Source of the DNA: Glossina fuscipes
Taxonomy: Eukaryota; Arthropoda; Insecta; Diptera; Glossinidae
DNA length: 64,000 nucleotides
Reading direction: 5' to 3'
Assembly: GCF_014805625.2 (NCBI RefSeq)
Contig: NW_023998465.1
Coordinates: forward strand, 247,776 to 311,775
Of this stretch, positions 45,130-58,510 are shown piece by piece (within the stretch, counting starts at the first letter, position 1; each line of letters begins with the position of its first letter). The notes beneath the pieces were generated by a model, which did not search any database, was not told the origin of the DNA, and worked only from the letters and a program-made list of their open reading frames with translations. A program made the translations under genes and the position numbers.

Positions 45130-45890
45130 TAATCACAATACCGCTTGTTAGAGCAGTTGTCGCTGAGTGCGTAACATTTTCTAAATTTGGAGGATACGTA
45201 GCAATTTGTTATACCTTCTCCACACATCCCACAACTTAAATTCTTCCTATCCATAGGTTTACAATTGGATTGAAGCCAGTTATAAGAGACGTTGTCCTGC
45301 TTTACAATTTTTACTCGGGTTTTTATATCCATTGGATGACCATGAGGACATTCCTGTATTGTGGTCGTGCACGATTGAAATTGTTTCATTTTTAATTGGT
45401 CGCTCGTTTTTTAAAGCTTCTTTTAAATCCCGAATATTCCATTAAGTCTTTGTTGCGTTTTTTTTCTAGAATATATGTGGGTATTGAATCCAAGCACTGC
45501 ACGGATTTATTCACTACCTCTAAGGCATTATCGCGCTCATTAATGTTGTTGTAGAAGTGTTCCAGCTTCTTTAATGTTGACGATTTTTTTGCCGGCTGGT
45601 CAAATAATAGGTTAATATACGATGTCCTGTCCTTTGTGATTTATAGTACCGTTTTTTGATTAATTGCTACGCTACACCAAGATTTGTGCTTACTTGTTTT
45701 TTCAATTTTAACTGCAAATATTCGAATTTTTCTATGTCTGAAATATTTGCAATCATCATAAATCATCGTTTTAAAGGAATGTCTTAAACGAATGTAATCA
45801 ACACTGGTTATGTCAAATTCTGGGATTCTTACAAAACTTTTATTATATTGTTCACTGCCATTTTAATTGAGTATAAATGACCTATTTTTT
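45130..45890 (-). pseudogene. BEL/Pao gag remnant
   Basis: FVRIPEFDITSVDYIRLRHS followed by FKTMIYDD (about 45840-45760) resembles the start of BEL/Pao gag (P-F-G----W--F---F--M). NLLFDQPAKKSSTLKKLEHF then YNNINERDNALEVV (about 45615-45520) fits the following LKKL-----R-L domain. The C-terminal frame 45389-45129 reads TTIQECPHGHPMDIKTRVKI, VKQDNVSYNWLQSN and Cys-rich ending, aligned to the C-----H...R---V---LC-NCL zinc-knuckle part, with several ligands substituted. Stops and shifts separate the pieces. Confidence 0.65.
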
Positions 45891-46029
45891 GAATGATTTT
45901 GATCTATTTGTTTAAGTAATAAGGCTACGAGTGTTCTGAGTCAATCCTACAAAAAAGGAAATATTTACACTCTACAATGTTGTGTAGGCGTGGTTGCACA
46001 AAGAAGATTGAAATGTATATAGCTTTTAG

Positions 46030-46652
46030 TTTATGAGTAACGAGATAAAACGCGGAAACCGATGTTATTCTAAACTTTTGTTGAGCTTTAGGCGTGTCTT
46101 TTCACCTTTTCGGGTCGTTTTCGAATTCTTTTGCAAACTTGGTGGCGATATGTTCATTTTTCCGAGGGGACAGTGTTTACCACAAACATTGCGCCTTTGG
46201 ACAGACGGTAAGATTGACAGTTGAACAGATGGACATGCATAAGTGGATTCCGAATTTGACAGCGGTCAAGAATATACAGACTTTCTGGAGATTTGGAGGC
46301 TTGAATACACTACAATATGGCCGCGGCATTTTTGCACAAGTGCTATAACATCGGTCATATATACACATAAATTTTCATAGGTCTACCTGCTGTAGTTTGT
46401 GAGTAATGGGCAAAAACCAAATTTTTTCCTGTGGAAAATGGAGGTGTTCTCAGTCTGTAGTGGTAGTATAGACGCATTCAATAGCAACCTACTTGCAAGA
46501 ATTTCCAATGTCCCTGCCAAATTTAAAGGCGATAGCTTAATTTTTGAATGTTTTGTACAGACATTCCACAAGTGGACAGACGGAAGTTGTTAAAACGATA
46601 CAGGATTTGACGCTGATCAAAAATGTATTTACTTTGTGGGGTCTATGAAGCT
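46030..46652 (-). repeat. Dispersed repeat R, two diverged units
   Basis: Unit 1 (about 46030-46300) and unit 2 (about 46392-46652) share TAGTTT-TGAGTAA at their left, then a CCAAATTTAAAGGCGATA-like part, GTGGACAGACGG or TTGGACAGACGG, and GACGCTGATCAAAAATGTAT- or GACAGCGGTCAAGAATATAC-like sequence. The same blocks occur inverted at 56975-57225 and partly in the 13882-14428 duplication. No coding capacity. I assign the strand relative to the copy at 57000, taken as plus. Confidence 0.75.
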
Positions 46653-46689
46653 TCCTTTTGGGTCTTGCAAGCGTTTTGACAACGGTGGC

Positions 46690-48040
46690 ACATCATCCTT
46701 CGTGTATAAGCATAATAAGGAAGAGTAAAAAAGGGAAAAAGAACAAACCAAAAAAATACCAGGCGCAACCACGGCCAGTATAGATTAAAGCTGAGAGTGA
46801 AGCTGCCTAATCTCTTGCAAAAATGCGAAAACTTGGTAATCAATAATAGTGAACATATTACTTCAACTTGAAAAAAAGACGAAGGTTTCAAGTTTAAAAG
46901 TTAATTTAGATACGACATAAGCAAACTACATCTAATTATGAAAGTTTGTTTAATATAATTTGATCAATCAGGTATTGAGATTAAAGTGTAGATATCATTT
47001 AGATTTTTCTAAAGGATTCTGAACATGTTGCAAAGCTTGGAATTATATTTACGTCAGCTAAGCTTAATGATAGTAAAGTTCCTAGAAAAACGATTAAGAA
47101 ACTTCAAATATATTCCACCTAAAAATGCTAGTCAATGGCACCTGTTTTTGAATTAACTGAGAAGGACACACGAAGGATCCCAAGTGAACGTAAGGGTAAG
47201 TAAAGTAATCTATCAACATAAGGTGGCAAAGGGACAAACTTGTTCCAATCTAAGGCAAAGAGCAGAATTTATAGGTGACCGTGCAATAGGCCCAATTGGC
47301 TTACATGTATCTTTTTGTGACGTATGAGGCGTTGAGCTTTTGGCATCATCGTCTCATAAAGCATACCGTCGATCTAGCTCCTCTTATATAAAGTCTTTGG
47401 TCGAATAAAACTCCTAAATCAAGAAACGGATCTACATTTTTCCAATTTTTGCGAGACTTTTTGCACTTTCTTCATTTTCATTTCATAAAATTCTATGAAC
47501 ACCATGTAAACAAATTGTCTAATTCAAATTGAAGGAGATGAGAGTGTGATTCCAAGGCATCTGCATAAGACTATATTTAATCATACAATGTAGGTAATTC
47601 ATCTATAAGATATATAAAAAGTATCCTAAGTGGCTGCATTGAAGAACGCATGATGACACGAGAAATTCATCAAAAGGGGATGGAGTTGAACAAGACGCTG
47701 AATTATCTATTGTAAAGTTTTCAATAAGTAAAGAGGGAGGCCAGAAGCCTACAGTTGGAAAATCATTAAATTATAATTGACTACTTTAAAAGCTTTAATC
47801 AAATCTGCGTATACAGCATCAGTGCGAGTGCCACTGCAGGAAGCCTTGTAAACTTGACAAATAAACTCTAAATAGTTCGTAACGGTTGGTTTTTCTATTA
47901 TGAAATAGAGAAATAGAAAATTTGACATTGAAAACGCTGGGTCTAAAATGGTTGCTACCTTTCCGATCGAAAGCCATGTCGAAAATTTTCTATCTTTCCA
48001 ATAAAACGAAATTGTACAAACATCAAAGAATGTTCGCATA
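46690..48040 (-). mobile_element. CR1-like LINE copy G, diverged (minus)
   Basis: On the minus strand, SGTRTDAVYADLIKAFKVVN and YNLMIFQL (about 47840-47750) match the DLSKAFD block of LINE C. Further left, sequence around 47500-47400 (LFTWCS- and LGVLFD-like text in broken frames) and 47230-46980 parallels the C-terminal block of ORF2. The 3' UTR (46690-46900) resembles that of LINE D loosely. Many indels; an old copy. Confidence 0.6.
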
Positions 48041-51000
48041 AAAAGTGGGTCTTAAGCATTATTGTTGTATACTTCGCCAAATAAATCGAAGTAGTTATTT
48101 ATCAAGCAAAATATTTTAAATATTCGTATTTTTTCTATTTTCCTTTTCTTTTGACAATATCAACTCAGAGAAAAGTGAAAAAAGCAATTGTAAATAAAAC
48201 AAAAAGGAAAAATAAAATTCAATTTACACACACTGATTACAAAATAAACTAAAGTCCTATATAGGAAGGTAACATTATATATAGCACCTACAATCCTTAA
48301 CATTATGTTTTTAAAAAATTTGCACTTTGTAATTAACTAGACACATTAGAAACCATCTTTACGTACTTTTTCTTATTTATGCAAGATTTTGTCGCAATTA
48401 TAGGGCAACATCGTTATATATTTCATTTGTAACCTAAAATCTTCACACAGATCAGTTTTATGATTTTCGTGTTATAGCAGAGGACAGCGATAAAATAAAA
48501 TTTCTAAACAAAGCAGCGATGTTGCAATGGTGATTTCACCGAGCGGATGAATATCGTATAAACATGTAGACATGCTCTAATTGGTTGCCAGTTAAATCAG
48601 ATTGGCAATCGTCGCATTCTTCTGTACGTTGACATGATTGTAGTAGCATACATTCATTAAGATAGCCAACTGCTGATGTCTCTGATTACCCTTCTATTAA
48701 GTCCGAACTCTCAAGGTCTATCTTATTATATAGGCTAGGTTTACTTTACGCATCAGTTAACTACCTCTTCTTTCCTCTGTCCATCGCAAAGAAAAATTTA
48801 TTTTGCAATATTAAGAAAACGAACAATTTAATTACTTGAAAATAGGTATGTCTATATCGACTGAAGATGTTTCCTTATGTATAGTCATCAAGCGTGAAAA
48901 GCTTGTTTAAAATGTATCTAATAAGCCATAAATTAGGCAAATTCATCGCTATTTCTTAATCCAAAAGTGAAAATTCTCATAGAAATGGATTTATTTCTTT
49001 CAACAACGCGCTGGCATATGGGCTTTAATTTTCCTTTGCTTCTTTGCGTTTCTCCAAAAATAAAAAATGTATTTAAAATAGAAGTACGAATAGAAAAGAA
49101 ACACGCGCAGACTTGTAAGCGTATTTTGAAAACATGTCAACAATCAAATGTATCACGTAGACATCTTTCGCCGGCCACAAAGCACACTTGACAACGAAGC
49201 AACGAATTATCAACAATACTAAGGCAAATGAGTACGACGAGAATTATATATATGTAACAAAATTCCCGCCGAAATGCGCTTGTTTCCCCTGAATCTTAAA
49301 ATAGTGAAAACCAGACACATAAACCTGTTCGACTATCATTTAGGAAATCTATACCGAAAATAATTCCCCTTCAATCAAGTCTTGATGTGATAAATCTTCC
49401 ATCTCATTAATAACCCAAAAAGTAAGGAAAATATATTTGGATGGAAAAATAAATTTGTTACGTCATTTAGATGATTTTCAGTTACTATCTCCAAGTCTCA
49501 AATATTCTGCCTCGGGGCTTGGTCGTCTCAAACTGTTCAACTTGGTAATGCTCTGCTTCAAGTTTTTTTCTTTTGTTAAATTTTTCCTTTTTTTTTTCAG
49601 CGAGCGTGTACGGAACACATTTTCTTCAACATATAAACATACCCGTATTCGTCAGCGAATATCAGAGTTAGTCGAAAAAGACGTGTGTGGAGGTGTTGAT
49701 GAAGATTTTCGTTTCAGTATATTTTAAAATTATTATCCCCTGCTCTATAGATATTATGACTTGTTGTCGTCTTTTCCATTTTCATCAGTACCACAAGCTT
49801 CATTATTATAAGAACAATATCGTAATGATGATGGTCTGCATGTCTGCTTCATACATATACGCCTACATGCCATGCACATAAACGTATACGTATCTACACA
49901 GTCTAAATTTGTTTAAGAAAATTTGTATTTTTCGACATATTTTATCTATATTCCTCCAAAATGGGAGACACACTCACACACATAAAAGAATTGAAAAAAA
50001 TTGCTTTTGGATGTGTGGGCTTTACATTCAAAGTGCTACTTGATGTTTATATATAAAATGAAATTTATAAAAGTTCGCTATATAGTTTCTTCTTTTAAAT
50101 AAACATTTTTACAAAATTTACTGAGACTGAAGTTTCAATTTTCCAGCCCATTACAATCGATGCAGGTTGCCCGCAAGGATCGTATCTGTCACGTACACCG
50201 TATAATATTTCTACAGCAAACATTCCACTACCGAGTGGATGTGCTGTTTCAACTTCTACTGACGGCACTGCTATTCTTAATTCTTTTTCAAAAAGTGGAA
50301 AATTCTGCTTAATGGGCACGAAAGGCAGGCAAATTTTTTTACAGATAAACGCGATCCTTGTTTCTCTCCCGAACATGCCCGAACATGAGGATTTATGGTA
50401 ATGGCATTCTCTAGAACAGTGACGTCAAATATTTTAAAATCCGAAGCTTAACTTTTAGTTTTGTTTTTTCCCCTTTTTTTGGATTCACAAGGTTTTTTCC
50501 TTAATGCTAATCTAACTTTATATACAATACTAATAATAATTTATTAATTTCTAAGTTGTAAAGGGAAATCTTTACTCCCAAACACTTTCATTTTTTATAT
50601 CACATCGTACATATGTTCTAAAATTAAAAATATATGAAACCAATTAAAAAAAAAATCGTTGATAATACTTTCTACTACAAGTGAACAATGAAAATTTTGT
50701 TGTTATTTATTAATAATTGTGTTTTCTTTTCGATTACGGATAAATTTATCACAGGGGTACTACGCTCGTTCCATGTTCTACTTCTACTCTATATTTTAGA
50801 GGCCAATTTCATATCGAAATATTTCATAAACAATAATTCACTGAAATTTTCGTGTTTTTTCTTTTTCCGGAGACTATTTTATTTCTTTAGGCATCACAAA
50901 AGTGTTTTATATTCAATTAGTCACTTTCATATTCGAGTTCAAAGTGTTTCAACCTTTGGAATTTTACATTTATAACTGCAGACGGATAGGTAAACAATGC

Positions 51001-54000
51001 TACAACGGATCAAACTGTTAAGCCAATTAAGTGTAAATGCACGTAATGAAACATATTTTTAAATGTTACAAATGTATTAAGAAATTAAGAGAGCAAAATT
51101 TATTCATATACTAATCTTTCAAAATAAGGCTATCCTAGCCATTTCCTATAGCGTTCCTTCTAGGACTTAAAGATGTTAGTGTACCAAATTTCAACACAAT
51201 ATCTCCAAAAATTTACATTCTTTAGATTGAACTCAATCAGGCAGACGGTATAACCCATTAGCCATTGAAATCCATGGACAGAATATATTTTCCAGCTCAG
51301 TTTCCTTAATTTTATACTTTCAACAAAAAACACGTCAAGTGTTCCATAAAGAACTTAAAAATTGAGATTTGCGGAAGTTGGGGAGTAGACATTGAGATTA
51401 CAGAAGTTGGGACTAGTTTTCAGTGAGGATTCTTAAAATTGTTTACTTAGTTACACAAACATTATAAAGGCGAAATCGTAATATTTTCTATTGGATAAAC
51501 GTTGAAACCGACTGGAAGTAAACGAAAATCACACATTTGATAAAATGAGTCTACATGTAACTTAGCCGATTTCCTAGGAAATTAAATACTTAAAGTGATA
51601 AAACCAAATATGAAGTCATGGCGGCAATGTCATACTAAAGTAGTCTCTTGCAGCTGACCATTGGCGAAAAGATTATATCAATTCGAGGAAAAAGCGGTTA
51701 ACACGAAAATGTCACAGTCACATTAGATTTTGATGTTTATAAATAGCGGTATGTAAACGAATATTTGCGGAAAGCAAAATTAGTCGAATCAAAAGAGTTG
51801 AACCGTTGTTTTCAAATGCATAAGACCAAACGAAGCATAAAAACGTCATAAATTTAAGCTCCTGTAAATAATCCATTTATAAAGAGATCTACTAAGTAAA
51901 TAAAACCTCCATTAACTTAACCTTACGAACTTAACCTCGGACATATTCGAACAGAAATGTAAAACCCAAGGAACAGTTAAAATCACAGTAGATAAATCAT
52001 ACCATCTTATCTTTATTTCTTAGAAATCACCACATTTCCGCGAATTGTTTAGGGAGAAATTTTATACGGAATAATATTTGATATCTCATAAGCATAACTT
52101 GATCTCTTCATTAAGAGGACAATATAAAATCATGCAACGATTTTCGTCGACCCCATCAAGACTTTAATAATAACGTAAGTTGAAAATAAAGATCAAAAGT
52201 TGGGTAAGCGACTTATATGCTCCTATGGCTTTCTCGCTTATTTAATAGGTCTTTTGCATTTTATATGAATTGAATATAATTTAATCGATTATATATATGC
52301 AAATATATATTAGCATAATAGCGCTGTTGTCAATTCAAAATATTCAAAATTTTAATTTAAAATACGAAAAGAATCTTTTTAAAAGCAGCATATTGTAAAG
52401 AAACAACTCAGCTCTCTTTCTACAACGGGCGTGACTAGGTCTCGCACCGACCGTGAAAAAGCATGTACTACGGGATTTCTGATACTTCTTTTTTTTACAA
52501 TGGAATAATAATATTATTTTTGTGGTGGGCACAATAACAAATGAAATCACAAGTTCATAAATATTAGTTTTTATGCATACATTAATATACAAATAAAATG
52601 CTTTTACACATACTATATATGTATATATATGTAAATGTGCACACCTGCTTGCGTGAAGAGTGTCGCCATGAGTTTGTGGATTGAAAAAATTAGAATAACG
52701 ACAGGTTGTGCCTTACAATTATAGCCATTACCTTTTTTATCACTTAAGATTCGTTCACGCGACGACAATTATCGTCTCGACTATAGTCAAGAGCTCCAAG
52801 TACCTCTCATCATCGCAATTACATGAAATATATACGTGTCGACTTACGAGCCTTTTATCCAAGTTTTGCATGGAAAGCGCAGATTCGATCTAAAACTTTT
52901 TGAAATTTTATCGCCCAATACGCTGTTTGGTCTTGGGGGCGTTTTCGATGGAATTGGACTTAAAAAAAGTTATTGGATATAAATGAAGGTGTCGCTCATG
53001 TGTATATTGTTAACACACCGAAACTCGAAAGCGTATCAAGACTTTCCAAAACAAAAATACAAATGATCAAAATTATTCTGTAATTGATATAAGATTATAT
53101 TAGGTTAAGAATTTTAGTGCATCTGTACTGCATTGTAATCTATCCGGTGTGTAAGCAGAACCTGCGAGCAGAACTCTTTTACGCTAATTTTAAAAAATTC
53201 AACTAAATTACCTTCTGAAAACAATCATAACTTCTTGAAAATGCCTATAGATTTATTGCATAGGAATATCAGCAACGTTAAAATCACCGATTGTCTATCG
53301 AGCAAATACGTAATTTTAGTTTTCTCACCACGTGTTTTTTCAAAAAAAGCCTAGAAAAGTTTTTTTGTCTGCTTTCAACTAAAAACACATTACATGATCA
53401 ACGAATTTACTTATGTAAAAAAAGTGTAAGTTTGGAAGGTTATTTTTATTACTGTTGGCTCTCAGGCAGCTAACTAAGCACACGCTTAAGTACCTCTTAT
53501 TTAAATTTATTTGATTTTATACCTAATTGAATATAAAATTATTTTTCTTAAACCTGTTTCTTAAAGTACGCACAAAAAAGCAGCGTTTACGAGGAAAAGT
53601 TATATAGTTACTGGTTTGATATAGAAATCGAACCGTCATTAACCCTTTTATTTATATAACGCGTACGTATGTATGTTTTCCTGAAAACTATTAAGATTGG
53701 TCTTACAAAAGAACAGACCGGTTGTAAACATTTTATTTTATTCTATTTCAAAAAAAAAAAATGGCGGCAATACAGTCACAATAATTGAGGGTAAGTTTCA
53801 AAACAAAAATATTTTTAATAGCCAAAAATAATTGGTGAAAAATTAAAACCATTGCGCTAAACACAAATTCGCTTAGTTTGCATAAACATACGCACATACG
53901 CAAATATCTCCTTTAGAAAAGAAAAACACACAGAACCTTGTACAACTTTTCTTATAAAAATATTCACGTGCAATAACTATATACAGGTAAGCCCAAAAAA

Positions 54001-56329
54001 AAGCAAACCGTCTGCCACGTTCTCCCTCTCAAACTATAATATACTATACTTCTCTTTATGCTTCCTTCTTCCCAGATATGAAACTTGTCAACGGGCTAGT
54101 AAGACAAATTGATTATTTTCTTAAAAACAAATTTATTTGTTACGTTAAAATCATATATATAAATGCTTGACATTTACCGTCACACAGAAATACGCAAACC
54201 GTTCTCCCCGAGAAATTGCACTATTTGTGTTGGATAAATTAAAGTCATTCTAACTCGTGTTTAAGAATCAGTAAATAGAGAAAGTGGAAAAGTTATTGCA
54301 GAAGTAGACGCGATTAATCAACGCCTTGGAAGTAAAACACGCCGCAGAGTGAAGCACCTCACTATCAAGGACGCTTCTTTATTTTTGCTATACGTTCAAA
54401 TTACAAAAACTTTATTACAAAAAAGGACTGCTTTGTTAGCAGGTTTAGCGGTTAGAAGTTTAACAAGACGTCGTTAAAGTATGTATATTTTATACATAGC
54501 CATATTATTGTCTTATATTAAATATTGTCTTATTTTTATGTTGTTATTTTATCTTACATTAAATTCTCTTGAATCATTTAAGCCAATTACACACACCGCA
54601 ACAAAATTTAATACAAAGCATTAATTATTATTGATTGTCACAAACTTTATCAACCCGATGCAACGTAGACAGTGCTGTTTATTACGCTTCTCAAGTGATG
54701 GCTCTTGGTTTTCATTGCAATCAGTTGTGACCGACAATACGGTAAAGTTGACTTCGGTCGTAGCAATAGATGCTCAGTCGGTAACGGCTTAACGCTTCTA
54801 AGATGCGGGCACCTCCATAAATCGTACCCTTTCTTTACTTCCTTCTGACCGTGTTACAGCAAAACAAAAAAATTCATTGACCTGCAGTAAATGCCTGCGG
54901 CACTCTTTGCTAATAGTAATTCACGTTCGAATAAAAAGCGCATTTTCAAACCTTTGTTTTTTTTTACTCACTGCGTTATCAACAAACCGTTCCTGTTGTA
55001 AATGCTTCGCATAGAATACGAAAGAGCTAGAGTTCCTCTTATTAAACAACGCTTTTGATATATTTGACAATTCAGTGAGAGACATTGTGCAAAGATAACA
55101 CATTTAACGGGCCAGAAGTATTTCTTGAAAGTTTTTGCGCCTAATTACTAAACTCATCTAACATTTTTTGAAGGAAACTTATAAGTGTGTGAACGTACTC
55201 AGAACGCAACACTTCATAGGTAATCGAATTTTATTTATTTATAGATAACTATACGGTGCGGACAGAAAAGAGAGTCCTTTTGGACAGCATAAGAATTTGA
55301 TATTCAAACAAAGAGACATTTAAGGCTGAGTTTATTTAAATTTTTTATTATTGTTACTGTTATAATTGGGTTAACCTAAAGAAATAAATTCTTGTACTAA
55401 AGCAAGATGAACACTAGCAACTAAGACTATTTGAATTTAATTTCGTAATGCAGTTTTTTATATCCTTTTATACAATCATCAAAAAGAGATTAAGTTACAC
55501 AACCAAATCCAGACCTTTGCGAATCGCAATTGGTGATGAACTTATGTTAATCTTGCAGAGTCGACTTACCGCCAATCGGTATTGCCGAAAATCATATCTA
55601 ATCCTGCATGAGCTAAAGCAGTTAGACTGCGCTATTATTTACATCCTGAAGACGTTGCAGGAATTATGAATTCTATAGTCAAAATAGTCGTATTGCATCC
55701 TAATTACAATACTAGTTGGTATCACAAGTTAGCAATCGCTTTTGCCTCCTATTTAATGAGGAGAGTATAAATCTATTGTGAAGAACTATATAACTAGCTG
55801 TCCATCTCGTAAGTTATCTCATTTAAGCTTCGGTAATTAGTTAGGAATGTCTGTTTAGGAAGTCATGCGGACAATTCATCTATTTAGAAAGAGCTAGGAA
55901 AAAGAGTTACATAATTAAAGTGTAAGTGAGTTTGTTACTATGGTTACAAGAGAGACTACATTGTGGCTACTACCAGCTTGATATTTTCATGTCGAAGCAT
56001 TACCACAAAGAAAAAATATCGAAACCCTGCAAAATTATAAAACTTAAATTAATACAAATGAAAAATAAGTCACAATTGCTTATATCATCCGTTTTGTTTT
56101 GGCTTACATTAGCAAATACAGAAATTTTATATACGCAACCATTGTAACTACTTATAGAATTCCTAAGGATTTTTCGCTTGTATACATAGAAATGCGTTAA
56201 CTTATGGTTATAATAAAAATATTTTAAGTTCGTTTCACATCAAAAAATTTGAAAATCATAGAGCAGATAATTGACACAATACTAACCAAGGTACGACTGT
56301 TACATTAATAGAAATGTAACCTTGGATGC
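48041..56329. other. AT-rich interval without recognisable genes
   Basis: About 8.3 kb with only short frames on both strands and no repeat shared with the rest of the window that I could see. A pyrimidine-rich tract ending TTTCAG at about 49600 could act as a splice acceptor before an open 44-codon stretch, but no homology supports an exon. TA-rich simple sequence lies near 52600-52640, and poly-A near 53750. Confidence 0.35.
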
Positions 56330-58510
56330 CAGTTTTTGTTTTAAACGCAAGAAAATTTGCGAAAACAAATAACATTAAACTTAGGAACCAGCTGGGTGGT
56401 ATTGACTGGGACTTACGTTACGAAGATATTGATGATTCGTTTTTCTTTATTTACATTCAGCTTTTTCCCGCAATTTCTATCTCGCTTTCGATTAAGTCTT
56501 GTCACCCCTCGATTTTTCCCAGGCTCTTTAAAAAATTTAGTCGCAGCAGTTTGAGTAATGATTATATGTTATACTCTAGCGCCAGACGAGAGATGCAATT
56601 TGCTACTCCTATTTTATTAACGCAACCAGGCGCAATCTTCTCAAAAATACGAAAGACGTCTTTAATTCCTAAATTTTAAACGAAAAGTAGGAGATTTCCT
56701 TCCCGAGCTTGGGAAATTTCGAATCATCCGCGGCGTCTGTAATAACTGATCTTTTTACGGATTTTTTTAGTAAGTCTATCAATATTCAAATATTTCATCC
56801 GATAATTATCCGCATTCGATAAACTCGTTTGATATTTTTCTGTCTACGTCTTTCTCAGAAAAAAAAATATTTATAGCACTGAAATCTTTTACCTATCGTG
56901 GTTCTAACGATGTCCCATCCGCTGTTCTGCAACATTGTGCTGATTTACTACGTTTTCCTCTTGCACAAAAATAATGCCGACCACTGTAAGATAGGGCTGC
57001 ACTCATTTTGTTTTTTTCCACAATACGTAAAACCCAAAAGAAATCTTCCGAGACCCTATAAAGTGTAAATATTCTTGATCAGCGTGAAATTTTGAGTTGA
57101 TTTAACCATGTCTGTCCGTCAGTGCGTCTGGGTGGCGAGTGCGGTTGACACTCTTCTGGTCGCAAAAATGAAGACATCGACTTCAAATTTGGTAGAAATA
57201 TTGGAAGTTTCTGCACGCAGACTTTTCCAAACCATTCGACAGTGTTGATCATAGGCTGCTCTTTTACGAAGTGCATCGGCTTGGTTTTTCAAACAATATC
57301 ATTGCCTGGTTCAGCACCCATCTCTCTGGGCACACCCAACGGGTGCCAGCGGACTCTTGTCAATCCAGAGTAATTATCGCCATTATTGTGTCCCTCTTTA
57401 CAGTCGTCTTTGCCCGCTTTTAATTATTTTACATATGAATGATCTTTCTGAGTTTGTTCACCGTTTCCGCGTTTTAATGTTTGCAGACGGGGTTAAGCTT
57501 TCATCAATACATGGTACTAAACTTCTTCAGTCTGATCTTAAAAATCTGTGTTTGTGGAGTGCAATCAATGGTATGGTGCTGAATTCCAAACAATATAAGA
57601 AGATGTCTTTTGCGTGGCTTAATAAGATTCCTCTTATTATCTTATTTAAGATCACATTCTGGAAAATGTCTGTGATTATAAATGGTTAAGAGTTGTTTTC
57701 GACTCAAAACTCAAGTGTGATGTTCATATACAAGTTTCAGTTAATAAAGCTAGATTCCTTTTAGGGTTTATAAAAATATGGTCTAAAGAATTCAATGATT
57801 CATATTTTACAAAGTGCTTGTAAACTTTTTCGGTAGTTTAGCTTCCTAGTTATAGACGCATGTTGATCTCTTGTAGAGTGACTTCTCGATCATTGCTTTT
57901 CGAGGTTTGGAATGCTATCTATTCCACTTTACATTAATAGATTTAAGCTCATTGACTTGTCTGCCCTTGAAAAAAGACGTGATATGTTCGGTGTAACCGT
58001 CTTCTTTAAGCTAATAAAAAGAGAGATTTCTTGGCCGGCTTTATTAGAACTTATCACATCCCCCGGAAGGATCTCAAAACACTTTGTGCTCTCGTAGCTA
58101 GCACAATGCCGAATCAACTATGAGTTGTTCAATCCGTTCCAGGTATAGTGTAAAATGTTCAACGATCGTTACCATTTATCTGATCTGTCCGTTTTGTCCG
58201 TTTATAAGGTTAAAAGTATTAAAACTAACTGCTAAACATGTTCGAGTCTTGTACAATACAGGTTAATTGAATCAAAATACTCCTTTATATTTCTCATTTG
58301 CTACTATTAATAAACACATATTTGTTCTTTAATATATCCCAGTGTCTTAGTTTAGGGCTTACTTGGTAGTGGCTATTGAATATTATATGTTGATCTTCAG
58401 TTTATTTTTATTTATATTTTTCCTTCTCTATGCTACATTTTAAGGTATTTTGTAGCCTAAATTTTAATGACTTGTTCTGTAGCCGAATTTAATTATTAAG
58501 CAAATAAAGC
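56330..58510 (+). mobile_element. CR1-like LINE copy H (F subfamily), interrupted by repeat R
   Basis: The left half (56380-56970) matches LINE F at 29500-30020, including TGGGAAATTTCGAATCATCC. The right half starts at about 57228 with SKAFDSVDH-like text in broken frames and a readable piece 57357-57689: HMNDLSEFVHRFRVLMFADG, then KLLQSDLKNLCLWSAINGMV and LNSKQYKKMSFAW. The catalytic box is FADG (57480-57491), so the second Asp is lost. SALEKRRDMFGVTVFFKLIK (57955) is the C-terminal block. The 3' end is near 58510, at AAGCAAATAAAGC. Confidence 0.75.
56975..57225 (+). repeat. Dispersed repeat R, copy within LINE H
   Basis: Contains CCCTATAAAGTGTAAATATT, CTTGATCAGCGTGAAATTTT, ACCATGTCTGTCCGTC and, further right, ACTTCAAATTTGGTAGAAAT. 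Its complement aligns with unit 2 at 46392-46652 and, in part, with both copies at 13882-14428. It lies exactly between the two halves of LINE H, so it replaced or inserted into the segment before the SKAFD block. Confidence 0.8.

Larger units (their letters stand above)
43500..45890 (-). mobile_element. BEL/Pao retrotransposon remnant (minus)
   Basis: On the minus strand: gag (45890-45130), a decayed middle, and reverse transcriptase (44570-43620). The combination of a DUF1759-like gag block, CCHC-type region and the V-VDAS / KMYR / TLGFQWD series in this order identifies the BEL/Pao superfamily. LTRs were not found. A 74-bp LINE tail is inserted within the reverse transcriptase at 43890-43963. 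The right flank enters dispersed repeat R at about 45990. Confidence 0.75.

Noticed and set aside
49437..49727. Terminal exon after a polypyrimidine tract and CAG near 49600
   Set aside because: A splice-acceptor-like tract is common in AT-rich DNA; the following 44 codons show no family resemblance and no partner exon is visible.
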